From: Canna indica
Lineage: Eukaryota; Streptophyta; Magnoliopsida; Zingiberales; Cannaceae
Direction of reading: 5' to 3'
Assembly: GCA_034359265.1 (NCBI GenBank)
Contig: CP136890.1
Span: 39,716,501-39,780,500 of the forward strand
DNA length: 64,000 nt
Shown here: piece by piece, positions 30,637-42,950 of the stretch
How the letters are laid out: each line of letters opens with the position of its first letter
Position numbering within the stretch: position 1 is the first letter of the stretch
The notes under the pieces: model-generated
What the model saw: the letters and a program-made list of their open reading frames with translations, nothing else
Told to the model about the DNA's origin: nothing
Database searches by the model: none
Translations under genes and position numbers: made by a program

Positions 30637-32698
30637 AAAGTTTATCTGGGATAACAAATGCGAGGAGAGATTTTAGAAGCTCAAGGACCGCTTGACTACC
30701 GCCCCTATACTAGCATTACCATCAGGGTCAGGAGGATTTATTGTCTATTGTGACGCTTCGGGAGTCGGATTGGGGTGCGTTCTGATGTAGCATGGCAAAG
30801 TGATCGCATACGCATCCAAGCAGCTGTAAACCCATGAGAAGAATTATCCAACTCATGATCTGGAGTTGGCGGCCATAGTCTTTGCCTTGAAGCTGTGGCG
30901 TCACCACTTATATGGGGAGGCATGTGACATATTCACCGATCACAAGAGCCTCTAGTATCTGCATTTCTCATAAGGACCTGAACTTGAGGCAGCAGATTAT
31001 GGCTTGAGCTATTAAAAGATTATGACTGCACTATTCAGTTTACCCAGGGAAGGCAAATGTAGTAGCTGATATTTTGAGCAGGAAGTCGATGGGGAGCTTA
31101 GCCCACTTGGCCGTGAGTAGGAGATCCCTGGCCAGAGAGTTGGTGGTGAGCCTGGGTCCAGGGATTTATTATCTGTGGTTGATTCAGGTGGATTGGTGGC
31201 ACACATGCATGTACAGTCCACTTTAGTTGATATGCTATGAATGGCTCAGGGCAAGGATGCTTTCTGTTATCTAACGAAGGATCTAGTCGTGAGAGGTGAT
31301 GCAGAGGGTTTCAGAGTAGACTCCGAGGGGATTCTCAGATACAGGGACAAGATCGAGGTACCAGACATGACAGAGGTCCGTAGGTAGGTACTAGAGGTGG
31401 ACCACTGTTCCACTTCACTATGCATCCGGGGGCCACCAGATGTACTGAGATCTGAGACAGCACTACTGGTGGAAAGGGATGAAGCGGGAGGTGGCGGAGT
31501 TCGTATCCAGATGTTTGGTCTGTTAGCAAGTAAAAGCCGAGCACTTGAGACCTGCAGGGTTGTTGTAGAACCTCAAGGTACTAGAGTGGAAACGGGAAAA
31601 AATCACCATGGATTTTGTTACCGTGTTATCGCGATCAGAGAAAGAAAATGATTCTATTTGGGTGGTGGTGGATCGCATGACCAAATCGGCGCACTTTATT
31701 CCGGTGAAGACCACTTTCTCTGCTATGCAATATGCGCGGTTGTTCGTTGACCATATTGTGGCTTACCATGGTATCCTAATTATGATCATATTCGACCGAC
31801 GCACTCAGTTCAACGCTCGGTTCTGGCAGTCGTTTTAGGAGGCTTTGGGTACACAGGTGCGGTTCAGTACCGTTTTTCATCCCCAGACGGACGGATAGTC
31901 AAAGAGAACCATTCAGACACTCGAGGACATGCTGAGGGCGTGCATGATGGACCTGGAGGGTAGTTAGGAGTGGCATCTACCTTTGGTAGAGTTCGCCTAT
32001 AATAATAGTCACCATAGCAGCATCGGTATGGCCCCGTTTGAGGCTTTGTACGGGCATAGATGCAGGTCACCGATAGGCTGGTTTGAGGCCGGCGAGTCCC
32101 AGATGCTAGGGCTGGACTTGGTTCATGACGCCATTGAGAAAGTGAAGCTGATCAAGGAGCGACTTCTAACAGGTCAGAGTCATCAGAAGATGTATGCTGA
32201 TGGTAAAGCCCACGACGTGGAGTTTTAGGAAGGGGATTCGGTCTTCCTGATGGTGTCCCCTATGAAGGGGATTGTGCGCTTTGGGAGAAGGGGAAAGTTG
32301 AGTCCCAGATTCATCGGGCCTTTCCCTATTTTGCATTGCAGAGAAGAGGTAGTTTATGAGTTGGCTCTACCGCCTAGCATGGATCAAGTGCATCGTATTT
32401 TCCATGTCTTTGTGCTTAAGCGATATATTTGGGATGAGTCCCATATTCTAGATGTTGCTGCGGTGGAGGTTGATCCGACCATTTCCTATGAGGAGCGGCC
32501 TGTAGAGATCCTAGACAAGTAGGTGAGGAAACTGAGATCCAAGGAGGTCCCCTTGGTGAAAGTTCGTCGGGAGCACCACTCAGGGTAGGAGGCCACTTGG
32601 GAGGTCGAGCAGGATATGAGAGAGAAGTACCCGTACCTTTTTTATGCTGAGGTGAGCTTCTCTTCTTCATCTCAAAATTCAAGGACAAATTTTCTTTA
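30637..32698 (+). pseudogene. Tekay-like chromovirus pol 3' part, plus strand
   Basis: Begins at the RT/RNase H junction ([23 protein letters not shown]), then RNase H with [33 protein letters not shown] and IFTDHKSL, the three acidic sites visible. The integrase core is at 31600-32230: VVVDRMTKSAHFIPVK, FDRRTQFNARFWQSF and EFAYNNSHHSSIGMAPFEAL. It ends with LSPRFIGPFPILH, a chromodomain (EERPVEILDK, EATWEVEQDMREKYPYLF) and a stop near 32660. About ten in-frame stops occur. Upstream gag, protease and RT are missing. Confidence 0.85.
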
Positions 32699-32711
32699 AG
32701 AGATAAGGAAT

Positions 32712-34980
32712 TGTTATGCCCAAAATCCTAAAATAATACTTTAATCCTTAGTAGGGGACTGTTGGCTCGAGTTAGCGCCGATTGGCATACAGTCGCATAA
32801 TTTAATTCGGGTAAGTTTTTTATATGAAAAAATATAGGAAAAATATATTTATCTTATTTCTGTGATTTATCATGCTAGGATGATAGAGGATCTCGAGACG
32901 AATTTAGCGATTCAATCAGAACTCGAATCGGAGTTAGAATAGGTTAGATACGGGCTAGTTTAGTCGAATAACTTGAGCTGGGGCATTTTGATCATTTGGA
33001 CAAAACAGAGGCCTATGAAGAACCTGGGGCATGTGGCCAGGGGTTTTGCCACACGCCACTCGAGGCTCAAGGAGGAGGAGACAGAGGCGCCGCTGAGAGG
33101 AGGAGGAGGAGTTCCGGTGCCGGATTTCGCAAGATCGTCGGCATTCAACGTAGGAAGACCCTTAGCTTCTTCTTCCTTCCCAGTTTTCCAAAAGAGGTGA
33201 GTGGATGAGCCTTCTTTTTTCTCTTTTCTTCATCAGCCATGCCGCCCCTATGTCATGGGGTTCTTGTCATTTTTTGTTGGGTTTTTCGTGAATCGAATTG
33301 GTTGATTGCATTGAGAGTTTTATCGTGATCGCAATGGTTTTTTCGGATTGAATTTTGGGCAATTGGCCGCCCCCTTCCTTGCTGTGCCGCCCCCTTTCTT
33401 CTTCAATTCTTGATGATTTGTTTGAGGAATCTTGATGCTTGTTGAGGGTTCTTGGTGGTGGTTTGATATCTTGAGAAAAGAGGAAAGATGAAGGGTGTTT
33501 AGGGTGTGCCGCCCCCTTGTAGGGCACTCTAGGAACCCTAGGGTGGCCGGCCACCCTAAAGGCGGAATTTTTAGGGGTTCAATTTATTTTTGACACCTAG
33601 GAGATACACTATAGGGCATGATGGACTTCTTACTAAGGATAGAAACAATATAGAACCCTACACTTAGACAATTGGAAACCTAGGGACACTTAGAGACACT
33701 AGGACCCTGGTTTAACTTTCGAGAGGGCCGACCCTAAGGACACCTAAGGGGGCCGAACCTACCTTGCTCTAGGGCATTCGGCTAGGGCCTTAGGACGGGT
33801 TAAATTGTATAGGATAGTTAAGGGGTGATATCCTATTCCTAGGGTTTGCTATACATGCTTTCTATGCTTTTGTCCTACGCTTTTGTACGTACTATGCTAT
33901 ACTTCTATGCTTATTGCACACGCTGTGATGTTATGATTTTGGTGTTATTTCCCTTAATATATAATTGCGTGTGATTGTGGTGGATGACGGGAGGAAGCGG
34001 AGGTGAAGGTATGCCCTAAACATACCTCGGTTACCTATTGTGCACATCTTGTTATGCTCATTTATATATGTACCTGTGTATGTGATGTTGCGATGTACAT
34101 GTTACATTTCTCGGAAGCCTTGTTGGTGTGGGAAAGATATGCCCCAAGGAGACAACGTTGGCCTTATTCTGAAAGTCCGACTGGTGCGGGGAGATCATAC
34201 CCCAAGGAAACAGCCTGGAGACCCAAGCATGTGAGGGGAACGTATGCCCCAACAGGTTGGCTTGGAAGAGCTAGTGTCGATGAGGGGAGGGCATACCCCA
34301 ACTGGTTGACACTGAGCTGGGTGGTAGTGCGGCGATCACCTGTGTACCTACCCTTTGTGGCTACGTGGGACCGACGGATCCGTAGGTGATTCATGTGGAT
34401 GATGCATCATGTTTCTTATTCGTTATTTCTGTGGTGTTGTTGCTATATGATTGTCATGCGCGGTGTGGTAGACATGTATTCCATGATGATGTTGTACATA
34501 TTGATATATGATTATCATGCGTAGTGTAATAAATATGGTATTATCATGATGTTGTTTACCTCTTGAGCTATGTTTTCTTCATGTTTACCTGAGCTAGATC
34601 AGAGAGATATCGAGGTGCAGTAGCGCGGCTGGTGGCAGCAGGACATCGGGTCTCGTGACATGTCATGGTCGAGGGGTATACCGAGTTTGTTTTTTTGTTT
34701 CTTTGAGTTGTTGAGTCATGTCGACTCAGTTTATTTATGTTTCCGCATTTTATTTACTTGAGTTGTTCGTTTTTGTAAGCAAACTTTAATTCCATTTTCT
34801 TTTTAACATTGGTTATTGTTGAGTTGATGGTTGAGGTTTTTAGTATTTAAAACTCTTTTTAAAAATTCCTAGAAGTATTAATAGAATGTTCATGGTTTGG
34901 TTTGTTTACATGTGGTTTTGCTTGGGTCTTCAGGGTACGTGGCATACCCTGGCCGGTCATATTGGGTTCGAGGTATGACA
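32712..34980 (+). repeat. Tekay-like 3' LTR, plus strand
   Basis: TGTTATGCCCAAAATCC at 32712 to GAGGTATGACA at 34980, 2269 bp, preceded by the purine tract AAGAGATAAGGAAT. The end GTACGTGGCATACCCTGGCC is the reverse of the start of the - strand LTRs at 21534 and 52921. Fully contained, with only its own internal repeat (34118-34325). No matching 5' LTR in the window. Confidence 0.85.
34118..34325 (+). repeat. Tandem repeat of about 55 bp in Tekay-like LTR
   Basis: Four diverged units built around GGGGAGATCATACCCCAAGG-type cores: ...GATATGCCCCAAGG, ...GATCATACCCCAAGG, ...CGTATGCCCCAACAGG, ...GGCATACCCCAACTGG, each followed by C/TTGG-rich sequence. Confidence 0.7.
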
Positions 34981-35026
34981 ATAATTTGTCGCCATCAATA
35001 TGTATGGAAGATGAATTTGCTAATGT
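34981..35026. other. Short stretch between LTR and CACTA fragment
   Basis: 46 bp not assigned to either neighbour. Confidence 0.3.
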
Positions 35027-35720
35027 GAGGCCCAACATGATCTGAAAATACTTTGTAAGAGGCTAAAGTTAGAGTTGCAAGAGGTCAACGAACGACTTCA
35101 TAAGCCGAAGGCGTCGTATGTGTTAAATAAATAACAAATGAAAGATGTGTATCAATGGATCAAAGAACTCAGATTACCCAATGGATATGCCTCAAACTTT
35201 TCATCTACATGATAAGATTTGGGGTTCGTTGACTGAATAACTATGTTTTTCAGAAACATTTGTGCAAATATCGTTCGAATCGAAGATATGCTAGCACTTG
35301 AAAATAATATTATTGAAATCATATGCAAGCTGGAGCAATTTTTTCCTCCTGTAATTTTTTGACTCGATGGAGCATCTACCGACACACTTGGCGTACGAGG
35401 CTTGTGTTGGTGGCTCCGTTCAATACCGGTGGATGTACTTATTTGAAAGATACACGAATCGTCTGAAGAAAAAAGTAAAGAACATTGCGACAGTTGAAGG
35501 TTCAATATGAGAAGCATATATAATTTAAGAAATTTTAATATTCTGCTCATTTTATTTTGAATCAACCATCAAGACAAGATTTAATTATCTTCCACGGAAC
35601 GACGACGGGGGAGCTTGACCATCAGACTAGGGATCTCGACCATCAGATGACCATTTAAATATCTTTTGTTATCATGGTCATGCTTTGATAGCTATGGTTC
35701 GATCTCTTGCTTTGAACAAC
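35027..35720 (+). pseudogene. CACTA TNP2 transposase fragment
   Basis: Aligns with 48245-48990 of the intact CACTA element: CATGAT-TGAAAATACTTTGTAA, GTTGCAAGAGGTCAACG, GAAACAT-TGTGCAAAT, GACTCGATGGAGCATCTACC and CGTCTGAAGAAAAAAGTAAAG. A stretch corresponding to about 48420-48525 is missing and stops are frequent. It covers the DUF4218-like part only. No CACTA termini are near, so it is a decayed fragment. It may have been joined to the Tekay-like LTR by deletion. Confidence 0.8.
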
Positions 35721-37372
35721 ACTTGTAGTGTGTACATTTGAACAACACCTCTTGCTTGAGCGGGCTTGATGTGCCAATCTCGAGGTGCGAGAGGGCAGGG
35801 GAAAACCACTTGTCCACTACGCTCTTGATTGATATGAATTGCATTAGATGATAGGTGAATATGTGTTCTTGTTGTTGACATATTGCATTTTATTGGAGAG
35901 TCGTATATTGTTGCATTTGACGGTACCATTGCATCATGTTTATTTATCTTCATTGTTGACATATTGATATTTATACTCATCTTTTCGCTGACATTATTTG
36001 TTTTTGTCTCATATTCCCAGGTTTGTTGGCAGTGTGGTCGGGTAGCTAGAGTCCTGGATGAGGAGATGTATCTACTGCTTAGTTTCTTAGTTTCTTTTAC
36101 ATAATTACATGTTGTCACTTGGATTATTGAACTCTGCTGTTAGTTGTTATCTTTTTTAGTATGTGACTAGAACATTTATATGTTGACTATATTACGGTTG
36201 GTCTTCATATTCCTTGGTGTATGATTGTTTTATTATTGGTTGCATTCCTCCTAGACGGTATCCCTTATCTAGGGATAATCCTAGGCAGAGCGTAACATAT
36301 AGTTTCCAACGTTTGTTATTTCTTATAAATTATTATTTATAAGTATTTTGATTTCCCGGCAACTACACACCTCCTAGAATTATGATTCATTAAAAAATTT
36401 TAGTAATTTTTTGAAATTGATTTTTTTTAAAGTATATGAAAGGGAAAATGAAAAGTGTGGGTAGGAAGTCAATTTTGATCATCGTAACATAGTATCAAAA
36501 AACAGCACACAAAATTCTTTCCCTTATACATTTCATAATCTAAATCGTCAAAATTCCAATTGGATTTTTCTTTATTTTTTTAGATATTGAATTTCAGTTT
36601 TGTAAGCATATCATTCTAATATCTTATATAAATTATCAATGAAATAGTGTGAATCTTGTTTGTCATCATTTAAATGGATAATGTATCCTTAGATTGAATC
36701 CCTTGGGGAACATTGCTTACCATTTTTGTCCTTATATTGAAAGCTAATAACTCGCCCTTCCTCACCTATTGAACCGGGTAACATTTTTTTGCTCTTTGAA
36801 AATATCATTAGTAGTTTATAATAAAAGATGAATCAATAAAGTATTTATCATCATTTTTAATTTTAAAATTTAATAATTAAATATGTTTTAAATTTTAAAA
36901 TTAAAAATTTTAATATTCCAATCTAATCTAATATAAATTTATTAAAAAATCCTGTTTGTTAGTTTGACAAATAAAATATATATAACAAAAAAAAAGTAAT
37001 TAATTGTAAATGATTTATATAGTAGAAAATAATATTATAATAAATTGGATGTACAATGAATATAATATTAATTTTATATTTTTTTGTTCATATTTTTTCT
37101 TTTAATCGATGCACTGAATCAATAATTTTTTTTTTTAATTCATCTCTTATTATATTTACGTCATGAGATAATTTAAATTGATTTAGAGAATTATTTGGAA
37201 TGCATCAAGTGCGTGTTGGTGTTTCCACCATGCAGTATGCAATGCATATTTTTCATGCTTCCATTAATGCATTATTCGAAACGGACACAGTAAACAAGGA
37301 CTTAATTTGAGTAATTAAAAGCAAAAATATTTAAATAAGTAAAGTAAATAATTTAGTTAAATAAACAACAGC
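35721..37372. other. Intergenic DNA upstream of the host gene
   Basis: No coding or repeat feature recognised. Composition becomes very AT-rich from 36350 to 37330. It may hold promoter elements for the gene starting at 38019. None can be named with confidence. Confidence 0.4.
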
Positions 37373-38018
37373 AGCGATGCCAAGTTCATGCCTCTTTTTT
37401 CTCCCTCTCTCTGTTTATTTATTTCTACCCTCTCTCTCTCTCTCTCGCATTTTTCTCGGTTCTGTTTGAAAAAACTCTGCCATCTTTGCTGTTCCGATCC
37501 TCGCTTTCTGCCCTCTAGCCAGGTGTAGTGTTCGACGCGTTCGAAGAAGTCGGAAGCGATAAAGAGGAGAGGAGGAGGAGGGGGGAAAATTAATTCTTGA
37601 TAGGGAAAGATATCGGAAATGGCAGTCAGGAATGCTTAGAGATGTGGAAGAGCAGCGCTTTGCTAGGATTTCGAGGCAAGATTAGTTGGAGAAATAATTT
37701 GTTTTTGAACGGAAGGGGAACAGAAATAGCAGTTAGCAATGTTTAGAGAGCTGGAAGAGGGTTGCTTTGGTGGGATTTGAGGTAGTGATGCTGGCTCTCG
37801 AGGTGGTTTTAGTAACCTAGGAAGAAGCGGAAACAAATGAAGCTTCCCATCCCTCCGGTTCCTCTCCTACGTTAAAAATCCTGCTTTTTGAAGAATAAAA
37901 GAAGGGAATTTTTTAAGGAAAGAGGGGAGAGAAGGGATGGCAGCAGCTCCTCCTTCCTAAAAGCCTCTCCTTTTTGAAGAAGTGAATCAAGAAAAGGTCT
38001 GAATATAGAGTACATAAA
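37373..38018 (+). promoter_or_regulatory. Probable 5' leader of the sulfotransferase-like gene
   Basis: After the AT-rich upstream DNA the + strand turns pyrimidine-rich (CTCTCTCTCTCTCTC at 37431-37446), a common feature near plant transcription starts, then has a GAGGAGGAGGAGG stretch at 37565. Several short upstream ATGs occur before the chosen start. A 5' intron is possible (CCAG/GTGTAG near 37520). Transcription start not determined. Confidence 0.4.
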
Positions 38019-41000
38019 ATGGTGGAGGAACGGTGCTTCTTCAACAAGGTGATTCTTTTTTCTTACCATTTTTTCTTCTTTACCATATTTACGAATATGT
38101 CGGAATCTTGATCTTGTTAGGTTGTGTTAGAGGCTTTCGTCCCCTTCATGTTACTCTTCTCTTGCCACATAATCTTGAACTTGACTCTCTGGTTTGCATC
38201 CCTGTTTTCCTTACATTTTGGGTTCCTGTACAATGTTTGATGATCTGAATATAAAAGAACTTACTATGAGGTTTATCCCTCTTTTACATAACTTCTTTAC
38301 TCGTCTTTTTAACCTTACTTGTTTCATAGCCTGGTCAGGACGTCATCTGATCCACATCAATGTCCAAAGAACTGTTTTTGCTTGTGATTTCACTATGTAT
38401 TGTAACAAATACATCTTATTTAGCTGACCCGACACCCATTTTTTGCCCAAGTCATTTGTTTTTGCCTTCTGTCAGCGCTTGCATAAAATTAGTTAGGGTT
38501 TGGTCAGTTATTCCCTTCGTTTTTTTGTCCACTGCATTTGGTTAATTCATCCGTTTGTCCCATCCTTAGTTTCACTCCTGTGTAGTTGTTTGGATCATAT
38601 ATTATCACCTATACCAAGTTATCATTTTCCCGGTTGCTTTCTTGGCAAAAAAGTATTGGTGCGCTAGATTATTTTTGTACATGGTTTGACTTTCTCTAAC
38701 CACCAACCTGTAATTTCTTCAACATTTGTTACAGGATGCACTTGTGATAAAGGTGCCAAAGAAATCACACATCGCATTAAAGATGTTTATGTTAGTTGCT
38801 GTGATGATATGTGGCATCTATATCTGCTCAGTATGTTTCAAGCAAATAGGGACGCAAAGTAGACCCAAATTTTTAAGGATTCAGATAATAAGAACACCTT
38901 GCAAGAGTCCTGCCATTCCACATGATGAAATTCCATATGTGCACTATCCAACACCCACTACTTATAGCAGGTATGTGAAATGTTTAGCAACACCATTTGA
39001 TCTGGCTTCTATCAAAATTTTATTTAATCACTCATTACTCTGTCAGGGATGAATGTGCATGTACACCAGTCCGGTTTTTTTCTATTGTGTCAATGCAGAG
39101 GTCCGGAAGTGGGTGGTTTGAAACTCTCTTAAATAGCCATGTCAACATTAGTTCTAATGGCGAGATTTTCGCTCCCAAAGAAAGGAGGACTAACATATCC
39201 ACAATCATAAATGCATTAGATAAAGTTTACAATCTGGATTGGTACAGTAGTGCTTCAAAAAATGAATGTACTGCAGCTGTTGGCTTAAAGTGGATGCTTA
39301 ATCAGGTAAACCCATATTGCTAATCATGTATCCCTTGAATAATTTTATCTGGCATCGTCTGAAGCATGCTTAACTTTTATGCCATGAACTATGTGCACTT
39401 TCAGTAGAAACTTGTCATAGATGCAACTGGAAACATTTGGTTAGTATTTCTATACATTTGGTTAAGTTTTCTAGTTGAAATGATGAATTAGTTAGAATTT
39501 GGGAACATATAAAATTGGGAGGGAAGATGGTTAATTTGGATCACTTGAAGAGCTTTCTCCTTGGCCTTCATAATTCTCGTTCCCCTTCCCTATAATTCTA
39601 TTCTGTATGTTTTGATCGTTTTCCTTATGTTCATATTTGTTCGGTCAATATGGAGTTTCTGATCAAACTCCTTGCATGTAAATTGTGAGACAATTGATAA
39701 TTTTGATTAATAAAAAAAAGTGATCCTAGTAGTTGAGGCTCTCACCAATCAAAGGTCTGGGAGCTAAATGATAGCACTTTTTTTCCTAGAGATCAAGATC
39801 TTCTTTGTTCTTCTCTATCTGTCTTTTATCCAGCTAGTAAAGCAAATACTTGAACTAAGACTTATTGGTCTGTTTAATAAAATCCGAGGCAAAGCCAAGA
39901 TAAGGTATTTAATCATGTAGTCAAGCTCAACACTAAAGTTAAATGGTCCCAGTATAATTTTCCTAATACTTCACTTCAATTTTTGATTAGGGTTACAATC
40001 AGGTAAGCCATTGGTTCTTCTTGACTGAAGTTACATGAGGGTTTTGGATGGTGGTCATCTTTAAATCTTCAAAGGGTTTCTCTTCACTCCTAAAGGTGCA
40101 TGTGTATGTTGTTCTCAAACACAGTTCGTTACAAATTATGTGCTCTGTGTAATTATCATCTTAGGACGAAGTAGGTTATTGTTGGTTGATTGTTAGATCC
40201 ATGCCTATAATTTGCAACACATGGTACCCTTTTGATATATTCACATGGACTCTTCTTTCACTGAAGATGCGACTAAACTCATCATAGTTTAGTGAAGCAA
40301 TGTGTTGCATGACAGAAATATTCATGACCACCATGTGGTAAACGTATCTCTTGAAAGTTTGTTGCAATCAATTGATGTGGCTTCTAGATATAGATGATAG
40401 CCAAATTTGCTGTTGGAATCATGTAATTAGAATACAATATGAATGAAATTAGGAATATTATGTAATGTTAATGAGACTTGGAAAATTAGAAATCACATAT
40501 AACGAAATAAAGATATAACTTTTCATCTCCTGAAAGTAGTAGTAAGCTTAGATTTGTTTGTCGTCCTAATTTAAATGCTATGCTACTGCAGGGTCCTATT
40601 GATTCCAGGAACTAAATTCTTGTCAACAACTTGCTTTATGTATATCTGGGGTTATGGGATATTGTCATGAAATTAGCCTCTTTTTAAATGATGACAATTT
40701 GTTCTCCGCACCAATGTTTTCTGAACCCAGTCTGATTTTGAAATCATCTGCTGGTTTGGCTCAAATGGAGTAAAAGAAAAGTAAAAGAGAACAAAAAATT
40801 CAGGGAAAAATTTAAAATAGGGTCACTACTCATATTGCCAGTTTCACTTGTTTGACTGGTACATGATCAAACCAGTTTTGAAGAAAAACCTGAACTTGCT
40901 CCAAGGTCAGTTTTTGAACTAGATGGAAGAACTTGTCTGGTTTTGAAAGCATTGGTATTTGCCTCATCTAGGATCATGGATTAAAATATCGATATCATCT

Positions 41001-41983
41001 GCCATAGTTTTTGTTTTTTTGTTTTATATCAAAACGTGGAGTAATCAATGGTGTTGAATGTTGATGGCAAAGTGTTATTTTATCCTAGTTTAGTTTCCAC
41101 TAAATTTCTTCCACGACGAACAATTCATGTCTATATATTTGCTATCAGTTATTTCTCTAACTAATTGCTTATTTTCTTGTCAGCCACCAGCCTTTGCATT
41201 ACACACCTTTTTAGTCTTATCCAAAACTTTCTGCAGTTTCCTTCTTAATCTTGATTACACGAAATCTGATTTTGGGCTTTATGGCTGTTACAGGGTTTTA
41301 TGGATAATCATGAAACAGTGGTTGAATACTTCAGGCAAAGAGGGGTCTCTGTCATATTCCTGTTCAGAAGAAATTTACTTCGTCGTTTTGTTTCGCAACT
41401 TGCAAATGATCATGATCGCAGTACCAAGCAGCTAAACGGGACTCACAAAGCTCATGTTCATTCAGAAAATGAGGTCTGTTTTTTGTGATGGAATGAGAAA
41501 ACGCATTAACTGGCTTCTATTACAAAGTCCCCAATTCATATTGATTTTGGGAATCTCTCCTGCAGGCCGACATCCTGGCGGAATATAAACCCAGCATCAA
41601 CACCTCAGAACTAATTCCAAATCTCAAGAAGACAGACAAGTTTGTTGCTGATTCCATGGTGTACTTAAAGAACATTCGACACATAGCTCTATACTACGAG
41701 GACCTCATTAAGAATCGCACTGTGAGTTCAGCTCTTTATCCAACAAAATGAAATACTTTTTAATAATTAAAATTACTGCTCATGTACATTCATCCGTTTT
41801 CTTCTCCAGAAGGTTATGGATGTCCTGGAGTTCCTCAGAGTGCCACAGAGAAAGCTGGTTAGCCAGCATGTAAAGATTCACAGAAGGCCACTACCAATGC
41901 AGGTTGATAACTGGGATGATGTTTACAATTGTCTTAAAGGAACAGAATATGAAAGCTTTTTGCATGCGGATTATGATTTATAA
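38019..41983 (+). CDS. Sulfotransferase-like membrane protein (6 exons)
   Basis: Six exons with GT-AG introns: 38019-38048, 38735-38970, 39047-39305, 41294-41473, 41566-41721, 41810-41983, joining to 1035 nt and 344 residues without a stop. Start MVEERCFFNK fits because the splice gives DALVIKVPKKS in frame. Residues 27-45 (MFMLVAVMICGIYICSVCF) form one membrane segment, suggesting a Golgi type II protein. RSGSGWFETLLNSH (107-120) resembles the 5'-phosphosulfate loop, and VIFLFRRNLLRRFVSQL (195-211) the 3'-phosphate site of PAPS-dependent sulfotransferases. It resembles the plant family annotated as P-loop NTPase/sulfotransferase; the acceptor is unknown. Intron 3 is 2.0 kb. The only gene here that looks intact. 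Confidence 0.88.
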
Positions 41984-42950
41984 GTAATTTTCCATCATTT
42001 CATCTTCATTTATATTAATCCTTATTGCTGGTATGCCCCAAGATGGAAAATTTTGATTCCAACGTGGAGGGTAAAAAATAGGTTAAAAGGTTTGAATTAT
42101 TTGTGCTCAAAATTATATAATGCATCTTGCACCAGATCTCTTGTCAAAAGAAGGTCAAAGAGAAACAATGAAGCCGAGTTCTGCCTTGGGATGATCTTGT
42201 AAACCGGTATGGTTATTGCAATTGTTTAAAAAAATTAAAAATGATTATTTACTTGTTTTTCTCATCTAATTAATTTTACATTTTTACTAGAATTCATGAA
42301 TATGTACGTCATGACCTGCATTTCTCTTTGCAGTGATCTTAAAATTTTGCAACCTGTCTTGTTGGGTAATGCCGAGAGAATTCATTTGTTCCATCTGGTC
42401 TCACCTTGTTGCCCTGTTGTCAATCATAGACATTATAACAATTTGTAGAACTTGAAGACGCTTTTCTAGATAGAAAGTAAAATTACAAGTTAGACACTAG
42501 GATATACGCACAACGTGTAAGTAGACAGGGAAATAAATGCATCAAATATTATAATTGAGGATTAAATTCATGACTTGTTGATAATATGTTCGGATGTTTA
42601 ACTACTAAATTATAAGTGAGTCGACATAATATAATATTACTAATAGTAGATTATAAGATTATCATAGTATAATTATTATATTATGTTTTATTATCACAAT
42701 ATTATTATAGTCCTGTAATAATAATTTATGGACATTTATTCATTTATAGTGAGTTAAATCAAACAAGATTGTCAACTATATGTCACTTTAAATTTGGAAT
42801 GAAGTTTTATGGAAAACAAAATAAAAATAAGGCTTTTGCAAATATGCCTTTTAAAAATAAATTGAAAAATATTTTCCATAGAAATATCAAAAATTTGATG
42901 TGTGTTTTAAAAGTAAGAAGAAATTTAAGATGATGGGTATAGAATTGAAA
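41984..42950 (+). other. 3' untranslated region and downstream DNA
   Basis: Holds the 3' UTR of the sulfotransferase-like gene, end not determined. TTTGCAG/TGATCTT near 42333 could be a splice acceptor of a UTR intron. From about 42440 the DNA is AT-rich with no feature seen. Confidence 0.45.

Noticed and set aside
33267..33554. Host gene in the Tekay-like LTR
   Set aside because: Lies within 32712-34980 LTR sequence, antisense, with no recognisable domain.
39306..41293. Transposon in the 2.0-kb third intron of the sulfotransferase-like gene
   Set aside because: No terminal repeats, target duplications or coding remnants were seen; the length is within the usual range of plant introns.
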